Positions 20,406-30,153 of a DNA stretch of 48,278 nucleotides are shown here, in pieces; position 1 is the first letter of the stretch; each line of letters begins with the position of its first letter. The translations under genes and the position numbers were made by a program. This DNA comes from Bacillota bacterium (lineage in GTDB: Bacteria > Bacillota > Clostridia > TANB77 > UBA1234). The stretch covers positions 1 to 48,278 of the forward strand of contig JAEEHF010000009.1 in assembly GCA_016280725.1 (NCBI GenBank), written 5' to 3'. A model generated the notes under the pieces. That model was not told the DNA's origin. It saw only the letters and a list, made by a program, of their open reading frames with translations, and searched no databases.

Positions 20406-22607
20406 CTATTCCATTATAACAGGCTCTGTATAATATACATTTCCAAAAATATCAGTTAATCTATAATAAATTAAACATTCGCCATCGCCTAAGCTTTCAT
20501 AAAAAATCTTAAGTGGTTCCTTTCCAACAGTAACCTTATCATTTATATAGTGTTCATCTTCAAAGCCACCATTATAGTCATAGTAATCTGCTACATAATC
20601 TATAGTATCACCTGGCATTAGTGGTCTTAATCCTTTTTCAAATACCATTTGCTCAGCATCTTCATAATCTGGTTCATACCCAATTATTTCTCCATCAGGA
20701 TTTTGCTTATCAAAGTATAAAATTAGAAATACTCTTTCGTCATTAACGACTGCTGGGACTTTTCCTTTTTCAAATTCATCTGTACGTTCGATTACCTCAT
20801 AATGAATATTATCTCCATTAATAGCAAGCCAAGTACCATCAAACTCTATTTTTAAATCACCTTTTTGATCAAGTTCAAAATAGCTATCATTTCCCATATC
20901 AATGTAGCCTTTTCCATCATCATACCAAACAACAGATTCAACTTTAGTAATTTTCTCCCAATCTTTATCCTTTAGTTGAAGAGCAAAGTAGTCCCCCTTA
21001 TCAACTACCTTTAGAAGCTTAATGTCTAAAGAATTATCATCAATAAAGTCTTGATGAGAGCTTCTAAATAAAATATCATACCAACTAAATGATGAATAAT
21101 CTGTTGAGTCTTGAGTATATGAATTATTATTTACTACATATGTAGGTTTACGACCACTTGCTAGTAAATTTACGTACTCTGTAAGAACGTTCGTATATTC
21201 TGAACCAATACCTATGTTTTTATAAATTGAAAGCATTTTATCATAATATGACAATTTTTTATTTGGAATAAAAATAGACATACCATTTGAATTACGAACA
21301 TTACTATTCGTTTTATTATAATCTATAGCGCTCTGAACACTAGATATTAATCTAGAAGATGAAGGAACATTCATATTATTAGCGAAATCTATTAAATCAA
21401 GTGTATCAATTGTTCCATCATTATATGCTTTAGTATAAGCAATTCCTTTAGAGAAAGTATTATATTTGTTTTTATCAAAGTATGTTCCTTTAATATCTTT
21501 TAAGAAAGAAACAATATTTTCATAAACATCATCCATTTTGCTTAAATCCATACAACTTAATGTTGCGTCTGGTGCTCTAAAGCCACTATTAGATGCAATA
21601 AATGAATCTACTATTACTTTTCCAGTAACATTTCCTTTTTGTGAAGAATCACTAGATATAGAATTAAAAATCTTTATATAATTCCATCCAGTACCTGGTT
21701 CAGTTTCCTCTGAAGCAACCAAATAGTTAGCATGGTCTTTTAATGCATATGCAGTTTCCATATTTGCCATTAAGCATGCGTCGAAACCAACAAATTCAAG
21801 TTTCATATTTGCGTTTCTTAATGCTTGTTTTATTTCATCAATAGTTAAGGTATCATTCTTAGCTGCATTTTGGTCCATACCAAATCCAGCAACAGCTCCT
21901 CCGCCATGATCCCACATAATAAGTGAATACTTATCTGCTTTGTAATTGTCTTTGCAAAAGCTTAAGAAACTTGAAAGTGTTCCAGATGCTGACATATTTT
22001 GAAGTCCTAGATTATCTTTAACTAGCTTTAATTTGTGATTATCAATTTTATAAATTTGATTTGTCTTATTTGAAATTCCAAAGTCGTACCATCTTCTTGC
22101 GCCACCAGTATAGATTAATACGTTTATCTCATTTGAAAGTGTTGCTTTAAGCATTTCCTCTATATCTGCTGATGCATATCCACCATCTGATTCAAGATTA
22201 GAACCACACATGTATATCATTAAAGTATATGTATTCTTTGATGTATTTTTTATTGATTCATCTTCATATGATACATAGTTAGAATTGTTAATATTTGTAT
22301 TATTAGTACTTTCTTGCTGTCCACCAAAAAGATATTCAAAGAAACTACTATCTGAAGCATATTCAGTTTGGGAATTATAATTCTCTGCATAATTATAATC
22401 GTAATTATTGTATTCGCTAGGAATTGTATCATCAGAGTTTTGCATAACAACCATAACAATAATAATAATTATGATGATTAATAATACGCCTTTCCCACCA
22501 CCAGGCAAGTTTAGACCAGTTCCTTGTTGATTTTGGTTTCCTTGGCCATTTTGTCCATTTTGACTACTTATAGTATTAATAACATGAAAAAGATTATTTA
22601 AGTTCAT
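20406..22607 (-). CDS. membrane-anchored clostripain-family (C11) cysteine peptidase
   Basis: 733 residues. A Gln/Asn-rich N-terminus precedes a single very hydrophobic membrane anchor (VLLIIIIIIIVMVVM, about 40-55) and a low-complexity Asn/Tyr linker. The C11 caspase-like fold starts TYTLMIYMCGSNLESDGGYA. The catalytic histidine is in MWDHGGGAVAGFG (about 232) and the catalytic cysteine in FVGFDACLMANMETAYAL (about 276). The C-terminal 230 residues form an extra beta-rich domain. Expected to act outside the cell on the membrane surface. The ATG follows TATGGAGGAAAT. DUF1385 follows after 21 bp. Confidence 0.9.
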   Translation of the reverse strand: MNLNNLFHVINTISSQNGQNGQGNQNQQGTGLNLPGGGKGVLLIIIIIIIVMVVMQNSDDTIPSEYNNYDYNYAENYNSQTEYASDSSFFEYLFGGQQESTNNTNINNSNYVSYEDESIKNTSKNTYTLMIYMCGSNLESDGGYASADIEEMLKATLSNEINVLIYTGGARRWYDFGISNKTNQIYKIDNHKLKLVKDNLGLQNMSASGTLSSFLSFCKDNYKADKYSLIMWDHGGGAVAGFGMDQNAAKNDTLTIDEIKQALRNANMKLEFVGFDACLMANMETAYALKDHANYLVASEETEPGTGWNYIKIFNSISSDSSQKGNVTGKVIVDSFIASNSGFRAPDATLSCMDLSKMDDVYENIVSFLKDIKGTYFDKNKYNTFSKGIAYTKAYNDGTIDTLDLIDFANNMNVPSSSRLISSVQSAIDYNKTNSNVRNSNGMSIFIPNKKLSYYDKMLSIYKNIGIGSEYTNVLTEYVNLLASGRKPTYVVNNNSYTQDSTDYSSFSWYDILFRSSHQDFIDDNSLDIKLLKVVDKGDYFALQLKDKDWEKITKVESVVWYDDGKGYIDMGNDSYFELDQKGDLKIEFDGTWLAINGDNIHYEVIERTDEFEKGKVPAVVNDERVFLILYFDKQNPDGEIIGYEPDYEDAEQMVFEKGLRPLMPGDTIDYVADYYDYNGGFEDEHYINDKVTVGKEPLKIFYESLGDGECLIYYRLTDIFGNVYYTEPVIME

Positions 22608-22640
22608 ATTTCCTCCATATTAATTAAAAATCTAATACGA

Positions 22641-22669
22641 ATTATATTATTTTTGTGGTGAAAATACAA
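22641..22669 (-). promoter_or_regulatory. predicted promoter of the C11 peptidase operon
   Basis: Minus strand TTGTAT, 17 bases, TATAAT, about 35 nt upstream of the start codon. Confidence 0.5.
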
Positions 22670-22709
22670 TAATCTAACTAGCAATAAATAGCTCAGTTTT
22701 TCCTTTTTA

Positions 22710-22922
22710 TTTTGCGCATGCTATAAGTATGTCCCACAAAAATGCCAGCACAAGGCTTCTGACTTCTTAATGATAGATATTTACGATAGCAAGAAAATGC
22801 TTTGGGCCGACATATATGGAGGGGGAACCCAAAGCATTTTTATGCTATCGTTAATATATATTATTTAGTGTCTTGAAGCCGACGCGTTGTTTTTGTGGGA
22901 CATACTTATAGCATGCGCAAAA
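22710..22922. repeat. 213-bp long inverted repeat element with nested hairpin
   Basis: Outer arms 22710-22742 and 22890-22922 are a perfect 33-bp inverted repeat (GCGCATGCTATAAGTATGTC within it). An inner pair, 22784-22806 and 22828-22850, matches over 23 bp with two mismatches around a 21-base loop containing GGAGGGGG. The sequence between arms is only partly complementary. No open reading frame and no obvious target duplication. It sits between the C11 gene and a GC-richer gene. Possible MITE or structured RNA. Confidence 0.85.
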
Positions 22923-22925
22923 CAG

Positions 22926-22950
22926 AAAAAAAGAGAGAGCATTTGCTCTC
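22926..22950 (-). terminator. rho-independent terminator of the gene at 22960
   Basis: Minus strand GAGAGC, AAAT, GCTCTC followed by TCTTTTTTT, 9 bp after the stop codon. Confidence 0.75.
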
Positions 22951-22959
22951 CCTTTATAA

Positions 22960-23349
22960 TCACATCATCTGATAAACCTGACTCAGTGCTTTCAACAATC
23001 CCTTAGCATCCTTGTAGGTTCCATCAGCAAATTCCGTACCTTCCGCAACCTTCTTGACTGCCCTCTTAAGCTTCAAAGGATTGTAGCCGAAGGCCTTGGC
23101 AACATACGAAATCGTGATGTACACTTCCAGCATATCGACACGAACATAGCCCGCATCAGCATACTCTACGAAATGACGATCGAAGGTATACCCATCGACA
23201 GTTCCGGGTCCCATTGCCCTGTGCCTGCGAATCTCCTCCGCAAACTCAGACGAAGTCCGGTCAGCCATACGCATCATTGCACACAGAATGACAAACATTT
23301 TGTACTCAAGGGTCTGGATGTACTCATTCCGGTTGTACTGAAGCTCCAT
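22960..23349 (-). CDS. 129-residue protein of unknown function, foreign-looking
   Basis: No family recognised. The protein is charged and apparently soluble, starting MELQYNRNEYIQTLEYKMFV, with predicted helical character and no signal peptide or membrane segment. The gene has an ideal AAGGAGG ribosome binding site, a perfect consensus promoter and its own terminator. Its base composition is visibly richer in G and C than the flanking genes. It contains two in-frame CGG codons (codons 7 and 31) in positions where the resident genes would show a frameshift. Together with the adjacent 213-bp inverted repeat this suggests an acquired single-gene cassette. Confidence 0.75.
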   Translation of the reverse strand: MELQYNRNEYIQTLEYKMFVILCAMMRMADRTSSEFAEEIRRHRAMGPGTVDGYTFDRHFVEYADAGYVRVDMLEVYITISYVAKAFGYNPLKLKRAVKKVAEGTEFADGTYKDAKGLLKALSQVYQMM

Positions 23350-23429
23350 GCTTTTGCCTCCTTATTGTCCTTTAGTGGTTTTCTAGAACCAAATTGCCCT
23401 AGAATGCCTCTTTTGAATTGGCCATGAGT

Positions 23430-23458
23430 ATTATACAACCATTTTCAAGTTATGTCAA
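23430..23458 (-). promoter_or_regulatory. predicted strong promoter of the gene at 22960
   Basis: Minus strand TTGACA, 17 bases, TATAAT: perfect consensus in both hexamers and spacing. Transcription starts about 75 nt upstream of the gene. Confidence 0.8.
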
Positions 23459-23477
23459 CCTTGAATAATTATGCCTA

Positions 23478-23726
23478 CTATTTTATTAACTTATTAGCAA
23501 GGAATACAAGTAAGCAAGCTCCTAAAACAGATACAACAATGCCTCCAATAAGTCCACTTGCGCCTATTCCAATAAGTCCTAAAACAACACCTCCAACAAT
23601 TCCTCCAAGTATACCCAAAATGATATTTCTAAGTAAACTTCCTTCAGATTTCATTATCTTCCCAGCAATCCAGCCAGAAACAGCACCAATAATAAGTTGA
23701 ATTATAATGTTTACTATCATGTTCAT
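23478..23726 (-). CDS. GlsB/YeaQ/YmgE-family small membrane protein
   Basis: 82 residues, three membrane segments, very Gly/Ile-rich (MNMIVNIIIQLIIGAVSGWI, then GGIVGGVVLGLIGIG). The GWIAGKIM turn is typical of the transglycosylase-associated (YeaQ/GlsB) family, often linked to envelope stress; the molecular role is not known. The ATG follows GGAGGTATTAGT. A short AT-rich gap separates it from rnhB. Confidence 0.85.
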   Translation of the reverse strand: MNMIVNIIIQLIIGAVSGWIAGKIMKSEGSLLRNIILGILGGIVGGVVLGLIGIGASGLIGGIVVSVLGACLLVFLANKLIK

Positions 23727-23777
23727 ACTAATACCTCCTATAATTAATATATAATTATATTATCATTATCAAAGTTA

Positions 23778-24443
23778 TTAATAAATAAATTTGCTACAAA
23801 ATGATTTTCTATGCTCTGGCGTTAAACCATATTTTTTTATTGCATCAATATGCGTTTTTGTTCCATATCCTTTATGTTTTTCTATTCCATATTCAGGATA
23901 TTTTAATGCCATCTCGTCGACCATTCTGTCCCTTGTAACTTTTGCAATAATTGAAGCACAAGCAATATTAATAGATAGTGCATCGCCTTTTATTATTGGC
24001 AAGTATGGAATATTGCATGTATCGACATGTTTTTCTGCATCAATAAAAATGTAATCTGGCTTAACTTGTAAGTTTGCTACCGCCTCGTGCATCGCTTTTC
24101 GAGTTGCTTCTAAAATATTTATTTCATCAATTGTATTGTTATCTACTATCCCGACTCCCCAAGCAACTGCCTTTTCTTTTATCTCATCAAATAAAGCTTC
24201 TCTTTTCTTTTCGGATAGTTTTTTTGAATCATTTACTCCTTCAATAAGACATCCCTTAGGTAATACCACACAAGCCGCAACAACTGGTCCAAATAATGGT
24301 CCCCTTCCAGCCTCATCAATTCCACCTATAAGTTCAAAACCTTTTTCATTATATTCTCTCTCAAATTTGCTAAGTTCAATTAGTCTTTCATGCTCTTTTA
24401 CTTCACGAATTTTCTTTTTTTCTTCTTTTTCCTCTGCTGTCAC
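23778..24443 (-). CDS. rnhB: ribonuclease HII
   Basis: 221 residues. It cleaves the RNA strand of RNA-DNA hybrids and single ribonucleotides in DNA. The catalytic DE pair is in [20 protein letters not shown] (about 40-60). Later acidic residues are in [11 protein letters not shown] and [20 protein letters not shown]. It ends [14 protein letters not shown], so it is full length. A basic/acidic N-terminal helix of about 35 residues precedes the core. GTG start at 24443. It is the last gene of the copA-lipid block, 42 bp after the ligase gene. Confidence 0.95.
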   Translation of the reverse strand: MTAEEKEEKKKIREVKEHERLIELSKFEREYNEKGFELIGGIDEAGRGPLFGPVVAACVVLPKGCLIEGVNDSKKLSEKKREALFDEIKEKAVAWGVGIVDNNTIDEINILEATRKAMHEAVANLQVKPDYIFIDAEKHVDTCNIPYLPIIKGDALSINIACASIIAKVTRDRMVDEMALKYPEYGIEKHKGYGTKTHIDAIKKYGLTPEHRKSFCSKFIY

Positions 24444-24485
24444 AATAAACCTTCCTTCTCTAAAATAGGAAATATATTATATTCA

Positions 24486-25907
24486 CTACTGTTTTAACCT
24501 ATTTTCAATACTATTCTTTAACACTTCAAATTCATCTATTCTTTGATATTTTGGAACACTTTCATTAAATGCGTCAATTATTCTATTATAATCAACGTCA
24601 AAATCTTCAACATAAAGATTTGCACAGATTTTATTACCCTTTTGATATAGTGTTGCCTTTTTAATATACTCATTTTGCTCAAGCTTTTCTTCAACATCTT
24701 CAGGAGAAACATTCTCACCATTATATGTTAAAAGCATTCTCTTTTTTCTACCTTTAATAAATAACTTATTATCTTTTATACATCCCAAATCTCCAGTATG
24801 AAAATATCCTTTATCGTCAAATACTTTTTTAGTAGTTTCTTCATCGTTGGCATACCCCAAAAAGACTGCATCACCTTTTGCAATTATTTCGCCAACTCCA
24901 TTCTCATCAGGTTCAAATATCTTTACCTCTAAATCTTCAAAAATAGTCCCTGCACTTTCTAAATCATCACTATAAGGATATGCGATGGCGAAAGATGAAG
25001 CTGTTTCCGAAAGAGCATATGCTTGCATCATATTTAATCCAGCATCTTTGTATTTTTGCCTAATGCTTCTATCAAGTGCTGCTCCACCACAGAAGATATA
25101 CTTTATGTTCTTTCCAAATGCAATACTAATGTTATCTCCATAGCCTTCAAGCATTTTTTCGGCTACTTTTGGAACCATACAAAATATTGTCGGATTATAT
25201 TCTAACAATTCTTTTGATATTTCAGTTGTACCAGAAGATAAGTAAACTTTATACCCGGCTATTAATGAGTAGATAAAGTTATAAATATTCCCATATGTAT
25301 GATTTAATGGTAAAAAAACATATGTAGAATCTGTATGGTCAAAAGGGCATCTCCTAATTAAAGAATTATATCCTGCTAAAATATTCTTTTCCGAGAGCAT
25401 TACACCCTTTGGTTTTCCGGTTGTACCACTAGAAAAAACTATTTTACAACACTCTTCGTAATTATTATGTGGCAAATCATAGTTAAAACAATTATTGCCT
25501 TCTTCCTTAAAATCATCAAAGCAAATAAAATCAATGTTATATTTATCCTTTAGTCCTTTAACGATTTCTTCTTTTTCTCTACCATATAATAAAACAGGTG
25601 CTTCTAGCCTTTCGATTGCATAAGAAAGATCATCTTCTTTCCATTCTTTAGATACAACTACACTTTTTCCAACATAAACTAAAGATGCCAAGTCAACCTG
25701 CATTAATTTGCAAGAATTGTCTCCAAAAATAATAATATATTGATCTTTATAACCTTTATCTATTAAGCTTTTAGCAATATCACAAACACCCGCTATAAAA
25801 TTCCCAAATGTATAGGAATGAACTTCACCATTTATTTTTTCATATACATATTCTTCAGAATTCCATTTTTCAAAATCGTCCTTTAAAGTTTCATATAACC
25901 TTTTCAT
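24486..25907 (-). CDS. AMP-forming acyl/aryl ligase
   Basis: 473 residues of the ANL (acyl-CoA synthetase) superfamily, which activates a carboxylic acid as an adenylate and passes it to CoA or a carrier protein. The P-loop is FSSGTTGKPKGVMLSEKN (about 158-175), and the A5 and A7 regions are AYALSETASSFAIAYPY and YFHTGDLGCI. It is shorter than typical long-chain acyl-CoA ligases (about 500-560), lacking part of the N-terminal region. The Gly-rich A8 lysine loop (KGRKKRMLLTYNGENVSPED) is present. It lies 19 bp after an acyltransferase-like gene in the phospholipid block, so a fatty acid or related acid is the likely substrate. Confidence 0.85.
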   Translation of the reverse strand: MKRLYETLKDDFEKWNSEEYVYEKINGEVHSYTFGNFIAGVCDIAKSLIDKGYKDQYIIIFGDNSCKLMQVDLASLVYVGKSVVVSKEWKEDDLSYAIERLEAPVLLYGREKEEIVKGLKDKYNIDFICFDDFKEEGNNCFNYDLPHNNYEECCKIVFSSGTTGKPKGVMLSEKNILAGYNSLIRRCPFDHTDSTYVFLPLNHTYGNIYNFIYSLIAGYKVYLSSGTTEISKELLEYNPTIFCMVPKVAEKMLEGYGDNISIAFGKNIKYIFCGGAALDRSIRQKYKDAGLNMMQAYALSETASSFAIAYPYSDDLESAGTIFEDLEVKIFEPDENGVGEIIAKGDAVFLGYANDEETTKKVFDDKGYFHTGDLGCIKDNKLFIKGRKKRMLLTYNGENVSPEDVEEKLEQNEYIKKATLYQKGNKICANLYVEDFDVDYNRIIDAFNESVPKYQRIDEFEVLKNSIENRLKQ

Positions 25908-25926
25908 TTTTAAACCTTCTTTAACC

Positions 25927-26998
25927 TTAATATTCTATGATTTTACTTAGTAGCACATATTCATACTTATCTTCTATTACTTCACTAGCATAGTTTTGAT
26001 TAATTTTGCCGTCTCTTATAAGTGCTCCAATACTTGGCTTCTTCAGCTCATTTAATTCGTCAGAAATAGATTTAGATAAAGCCTTTCCAAGTCCCTTATG
26101 ATTTTGATCAACTCCCATATATAGCATAACATAATCATTAGGCTTATTCTTAATTTTGAGTATTTTCAACAATTTTATAATATTAATATTACATATTAAG
26201 TTGCTATAATTTGGTATACTAATATAAAATCCAACTGCTTTGTTATCATAGTATGCCATCCTGACTAGTTCCATATTTACTATTTGAGTCAAACCTTTAA
26301 AGTTCTCCTTAAAGTCTTCTTTAGATACATATTTAAAAATAGGAAAATCACTATAAAGCACAATGATTAAATCATATATTTCATCAATAGTTTTATCAAT
26401 ATCTTTTGCATCAGGTTTTATAATTTTATATCCTTTAGCAATAAATTCTTTATAATGTTCCTCAAATTTGTCATTCTTAAAATCGCCACTTAATACTTTG
26501 TAGATTTGAGATGTATAGTGTTCACAAATTTTAAAACCATTATCTTCAAACTGCTTCAAGTAGTATTCCAAGTTATATGGTTCACCAGAATATGGTGGCA
26601 AATCAAATTTGTTAATTTTAAGTCTATATTTTATCCAAAATGAACTATCAACTGGCCCGACGATACTTTTGAACTTATTATTCTTGCAAAAACTATATGC
26701 AGTATCAAACAGTTCCTTTGCAACACAATCATCATTAATGCACTCATAAAAACCTATATATGCATTTTCATCATCTGTATATTTAGTTATAATAAATCGT
26801 CCGAGATACAATATTATCTTTATATGCAATAAACTTATAAACTTTAAAATACTTACTTAATACATGTTCACCTAAAAGTATTTTTTTTACGTCGTTTTTA
26901 TCTTCCATAAGGTTCGATTTAGAATATAGTTTAGTAGGAAGCATTAAAAAGTCACTTACGTATTTTGTTTCATTATTAAACTCAATAACGTTTATCAT
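25927..26998 (-). CDS. GNAT-like acyltransferase, needs +1 frameshift at CGG (356 residues)
   Basis: Read conventionally this is two overlapping fragments. The first starts at the ATG 26998 (MINVIEFNNETKYVSDFLML) and stops soon after codon 66, CGG at 26803-26801. If the C is skipped and GGA read as glycine, the frame opens to the stop at 25927 with no other break (DNIVS-GRFIITKYTDDENA). The joined protein has a conserved GPVDSSFWIKYRLKINKFD / PPYSGEPYNLEYY segment and a C-terminal GNAT-like half with YMGVDQNHKGLGKALSKSI, probably the acetyl/acyl-CoA binding loop. It lies 9 bp after the dikinase gene and 19 bp before the ligase, suggesting it uses the ligase product. Confidence 0.78.
26800..26803 (-). 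other. +1 frameshift site TCT-C-GGA in the acyltransferase-like gene
   Basis: In-frame codon 66 is CGG, followed by A. The zero frame stops six codons later. Skipping the C gives GGA (Gly) and restores the reading frame for about 290 more codons. Confidence 0.85.
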
Positions 26999-27007
26999 AG
27001 TCCACCC

Positions 27008-29234
27008 TTACCTAATAATATTTATAATACCAGTATTTGCATCCATATGAACAATATCCCCGGTCTTAATACTTATGAGTAAATCTTTAACACCAACAAT
27101 CAAAGGAATTTTCAATTCTCTTGCAATAATAGCAGTGTGAGATAATATGGAACCTCTTTCAGAAATAACTCCCTTAGCGCCATCCATTAAAAAAGCAAAA
27201 CCAGGATCTGTCATTTTAGATACGACTATCTTGCCTTTAGTATCAATATTAGTATTGCTTTCGTCCATTACAATTACTTCACCTTCACAAACTCCACCAG
27301 AGCATGGAACACCACGAAGTGTTTCTTTATCGTTATATAATGTTTCACTATTAATAGTAACATTAGATTTATTAAACTCATTACCAGAAAATATTAGTCT
27401 TGAGTAAGCAGGAAGTTTATAAAATAGTGTATACTTATCTTTTCTTTCATCAACAACCTTTTTGAAATTATTATCATACTGATTTAGAAGTTCATTAATC
27501 GTTAAATAAAAAACATCATTTTTATCCGTGATTTTGTCTTCTGCTTCAAGAATTGTTCCAAATTGTAAAATCATTTCTCTACACATTCCAAAAATTCTAG
27601 AACGATTTAATCGTGATTTTTCCCTATTTTGAATTCCTAGTTTGCATTTTTCAATTAACTTCTTTGTTCGTTTGTCAAATGAAGTAATATTAATTTCATT
27701 GTTATCAGAATCAGTGATAGTTTGTTTTAACTTATCTTTTTGTTCCTCGTAGTTACGTATTTTTTCTTCAAGAAGTTTCGGACATACTCTGTATGTCTGA
27801 GTTTCGATTTTAAGCTCACCAACAGTCCTATCTCCATATTGTTCTATATAATCATTAAAAGCATCTTTATACTCTTCATCACTTAATTCATTTTTACTAG
27901 TAGCAAGTCTTATAAGATTCCTTATTGCTTCCAGGCTAGCAAGAGACTTGTTACCTGAAATTATGGAGTTAACGATTTTTTCATAGTCTGTGTACTTTTT
28001 CTTAAGTCTTTTCTTTAGCATTCCAGTATAAATAAAGGTATACATATCATTAAAAAGAGTTATGTCCCACTTAGCAAATAATTTGTCCGAAATTGTTTTA
28101 AAAAGTTTTACTAATTCTTCATAGCTAATTTCTTTAATATTAATTACCTTATATTCTTTATATACTTTTTCAAAGTAGGAATCTAGCTCAGCCATACTTT
28201 TAGGAACATTTTTAATCTCATGAAGGAAGTTATAATAAACTTTCAAATTTTTTCGTTTACTATATTTAGCATTCGCAACTATTTTTTTGTCCCTAACCCC
28301 AAGCATATCTTGCCAAATTGGAATAATTTTACTACTAAATGGTAGTCTTAAGATTATCTCATACCAATTGCTAATTTTATAATAAAGTCTTCCATTGCAG
28401 TCTCCGACCATATTATTAAACACATTTTCCAATCTGGCAGTTTCCTCGTCATTTTTTAATACTCTGGAAATTGCAGATTTAAACACTCCAGAATATATTA
28501 AATGAGCTACAGAAATCGTTATTGGTAAAGAGACACCTGGAAAACTTTCTGAAATATTACTATTATCAAGAACAAGCAAATTATTTCCATCCAAAGTGGT
28601 TATTTTTCTCGCTTGCAACACATAAACTATATTATCCTTAATTGCAAATTCAATATCTAAAAATTCACCTAAGTTCTTTTTAATATCATTAGAAAGCATT
28701 ACCAATTCTCTGACCATTTTCCCAGAGATTAGTTCTTCATTTCCATCATAGTAATATACATCATCTGTTTGATTATAATAATATGTTGTAGTTTCTGCAC
28801 CTCCGGATACAATTCCTTCTCCTAGTCCCTTTCCACATGTTATAACTGTTTCATTAAGTAATCCTTGTGGGTTAGATGTAAATAAAACTCCAGATATATT
28901 AGACAGTATCATTTCCTGAACAATAACATAACGTTCAAAATCTGTGATACCAAATTTATCTGATATCTTCTTATTACTCATAGACTCAAAACAGTCTTTT
29001 ATTTTATCTATCAAGTCCTGCCTTGTCACATTTAAGTACGTTTCAAACTGGCCAGCAAAGCTCTTATCATCAGAATCTTCAAGAGAGCATGATGATCGTA
29101 CAGAAAATAAATCAGCTTCAAAACTAGGTTTATAGTTATTAAAATCGTCTGATATACTAATAACATCAAATTTAGGAACATTAAAACCGCAAATCTTTAA
29201 GTAACTTAAGATTATCCGCTTTTTTACCATACAT
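27008..29234 (-). CDS. rifampin-phosphotransferase-like dikinase, needs +1 frameshift at CGG (741 residues)
   Basis: ATP-grasp plus swivelling-histidine protein. The true start is probably the ATG at 29234 (MYGKKADNLKLLKDL) after AGGGAG. Codon 16 is CGG, and skipping its C gives GFNVPKFDVI, which aligns with the normally encoded GINVP of the paralogue starting at 34167. An alternative TTG/GTG start inside another frame would lose the conserved K-A-x-x-L motif. The ATP-grasp domain (about 1-235) has SVRSSCSLEDSDDKSFAGQF, a helical middle follows (about 235-640), and the C-terminal swivel domain has GSILSHTAIIARE (phospho-accepting His, about 695). The order ATP-grasp, middle, His matches rifampin phosphotransferase, not PEP synthase, whose PEP barrel is absent. 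Confidence 0.82.
29186..29189 (-). other. +1 frameshift site TTG-C-GGT in the dikinase-like gene
   Basis: Codon 16 counted from the ATG at 29234 is CGG followed by T. The zero frame reaches TAA two codons later. Skipping C reads GGT (Gly) and continues into the intact 725-codon frame. This is the only one of the five sites with GGT rather than GGA. Confidence 0.82.
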
Positions 29235-29251
29235 AGACTAAAATTCTCCCT

Positions 29252-30151
29252 TTATATTTTCCCAACAATCAAATACAGTGCAACCGTAATAAGCATTGTT
29301 GTCTCTTGTAAATAAGTGTATGTTTCAACTTTGTCAACAATCTTATATTTCTCAGGGTCTTTTATAAACTCAATAAACTTCCATGTCATCCAAGAAACTA
29401 GTATAAATAACACACCAACAGAAATCTTATTCAAATTAAACACTAAAATAAAGTTAGTAATAATATCTAAAATAGTTAAAACAAGAACAAATATCGTAGC
29501 CTTTTTGTAACCGAAAATCTTAGAATATGTCGTGTAATCATTTTCATCTTTTGGAGCTTTAATCTTCCTAGAAACCTCCCAAATAAGTGCTGGAAAATAC
29601 AAAGTAAATAAAGCCATAATCGTGTAAAGAGAAATAGGCGGAATAGCATATTTAATACAGGTAAAAGAAATAATATACAGATTAACAATCATTTGAACTG
29701 GGTTATGGGTTATAACTGCCAAAACTAAACTCGGTTGAATTTTATTTCTTGCGAAAAACCATCTACTCATCAAGAATCCATAAACGTAGAGGATACCTAA
29801 GAAAATCAGATTATTCATATAAATAATATTTAAAGCAATTGCTAAGCCATTAATAATTAAGCAAGATATAATTATATCCTTTTTTTGTACTCTTCCACTA
29901 GGTAATGGTCTTTCGGGGAAAAGTCTAATATCCGTTTCATAATCTTTTAAATCATCTGCAACTCTAAGCCAATACAAAAACGCAAAAACTGTATATCCAC
30001 CAATAAACTCTTGAATCGTTATATTAAATTGTGTCACTCCATTATTAAGAAGAACTATAAAGTAAATCTCTAGAAAAACAATAAACCCTAATACTAATCT
30101 TGCAAAAAAAGGATATCGTTCTTTAAAATATAGATGCATTCTTTTTAGCAT
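29252..30151 (-). CDS. UbiA-family membrane prenyltransferase
   Basis: 299 residues, about nine membrane segments. The first Asp-rich motif is VADDLKDYETDIRLFPERPL (about 64-83) and the second EVSRKIKAPKDENDYTTYSK (about 190-210); these bind Mg-prenyl diphosphate in UbiA enzymes. The acceptor is unknown. The family includes quinone, haem and digeranylgeranylglyceryl phosphate synthases. Its position between psd and a dikinase, in an operon with CDP-lipid enzymes, favours a lipid acceptor. Start ATG 2 bp after the psd stop, with GGAG inside psd, so the two are translationally coupled. Confidence 0.85.
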   Translation of the reverse strand: MLKRMHLYFKERYPFFARLVLGFIVFLEIYFIVLLNNGVTQFNITIQEFIGGYTVFAFLYWLRVADDLKDYETDIRLFPERPLPSGRVQKKDIIISCLIINGLAIALNIIYMNNLIFLGILYVYGFLMSRWFFARNKIQPSLVLAVITHNPVQMIVNLYIISFTCIKYAIPPISLYTIMALFTLYFPALIWEVSRKIKAPKDENDYTTYSKIFGYKKATIFVLVLTILDIITNFILVFNLNKISVGVLFILVSWMTWKFIEFIKDPEKYKIVDKVETYTYLQETTMLITVALYLIVGKI

Positions 30152-30153
30152 AA

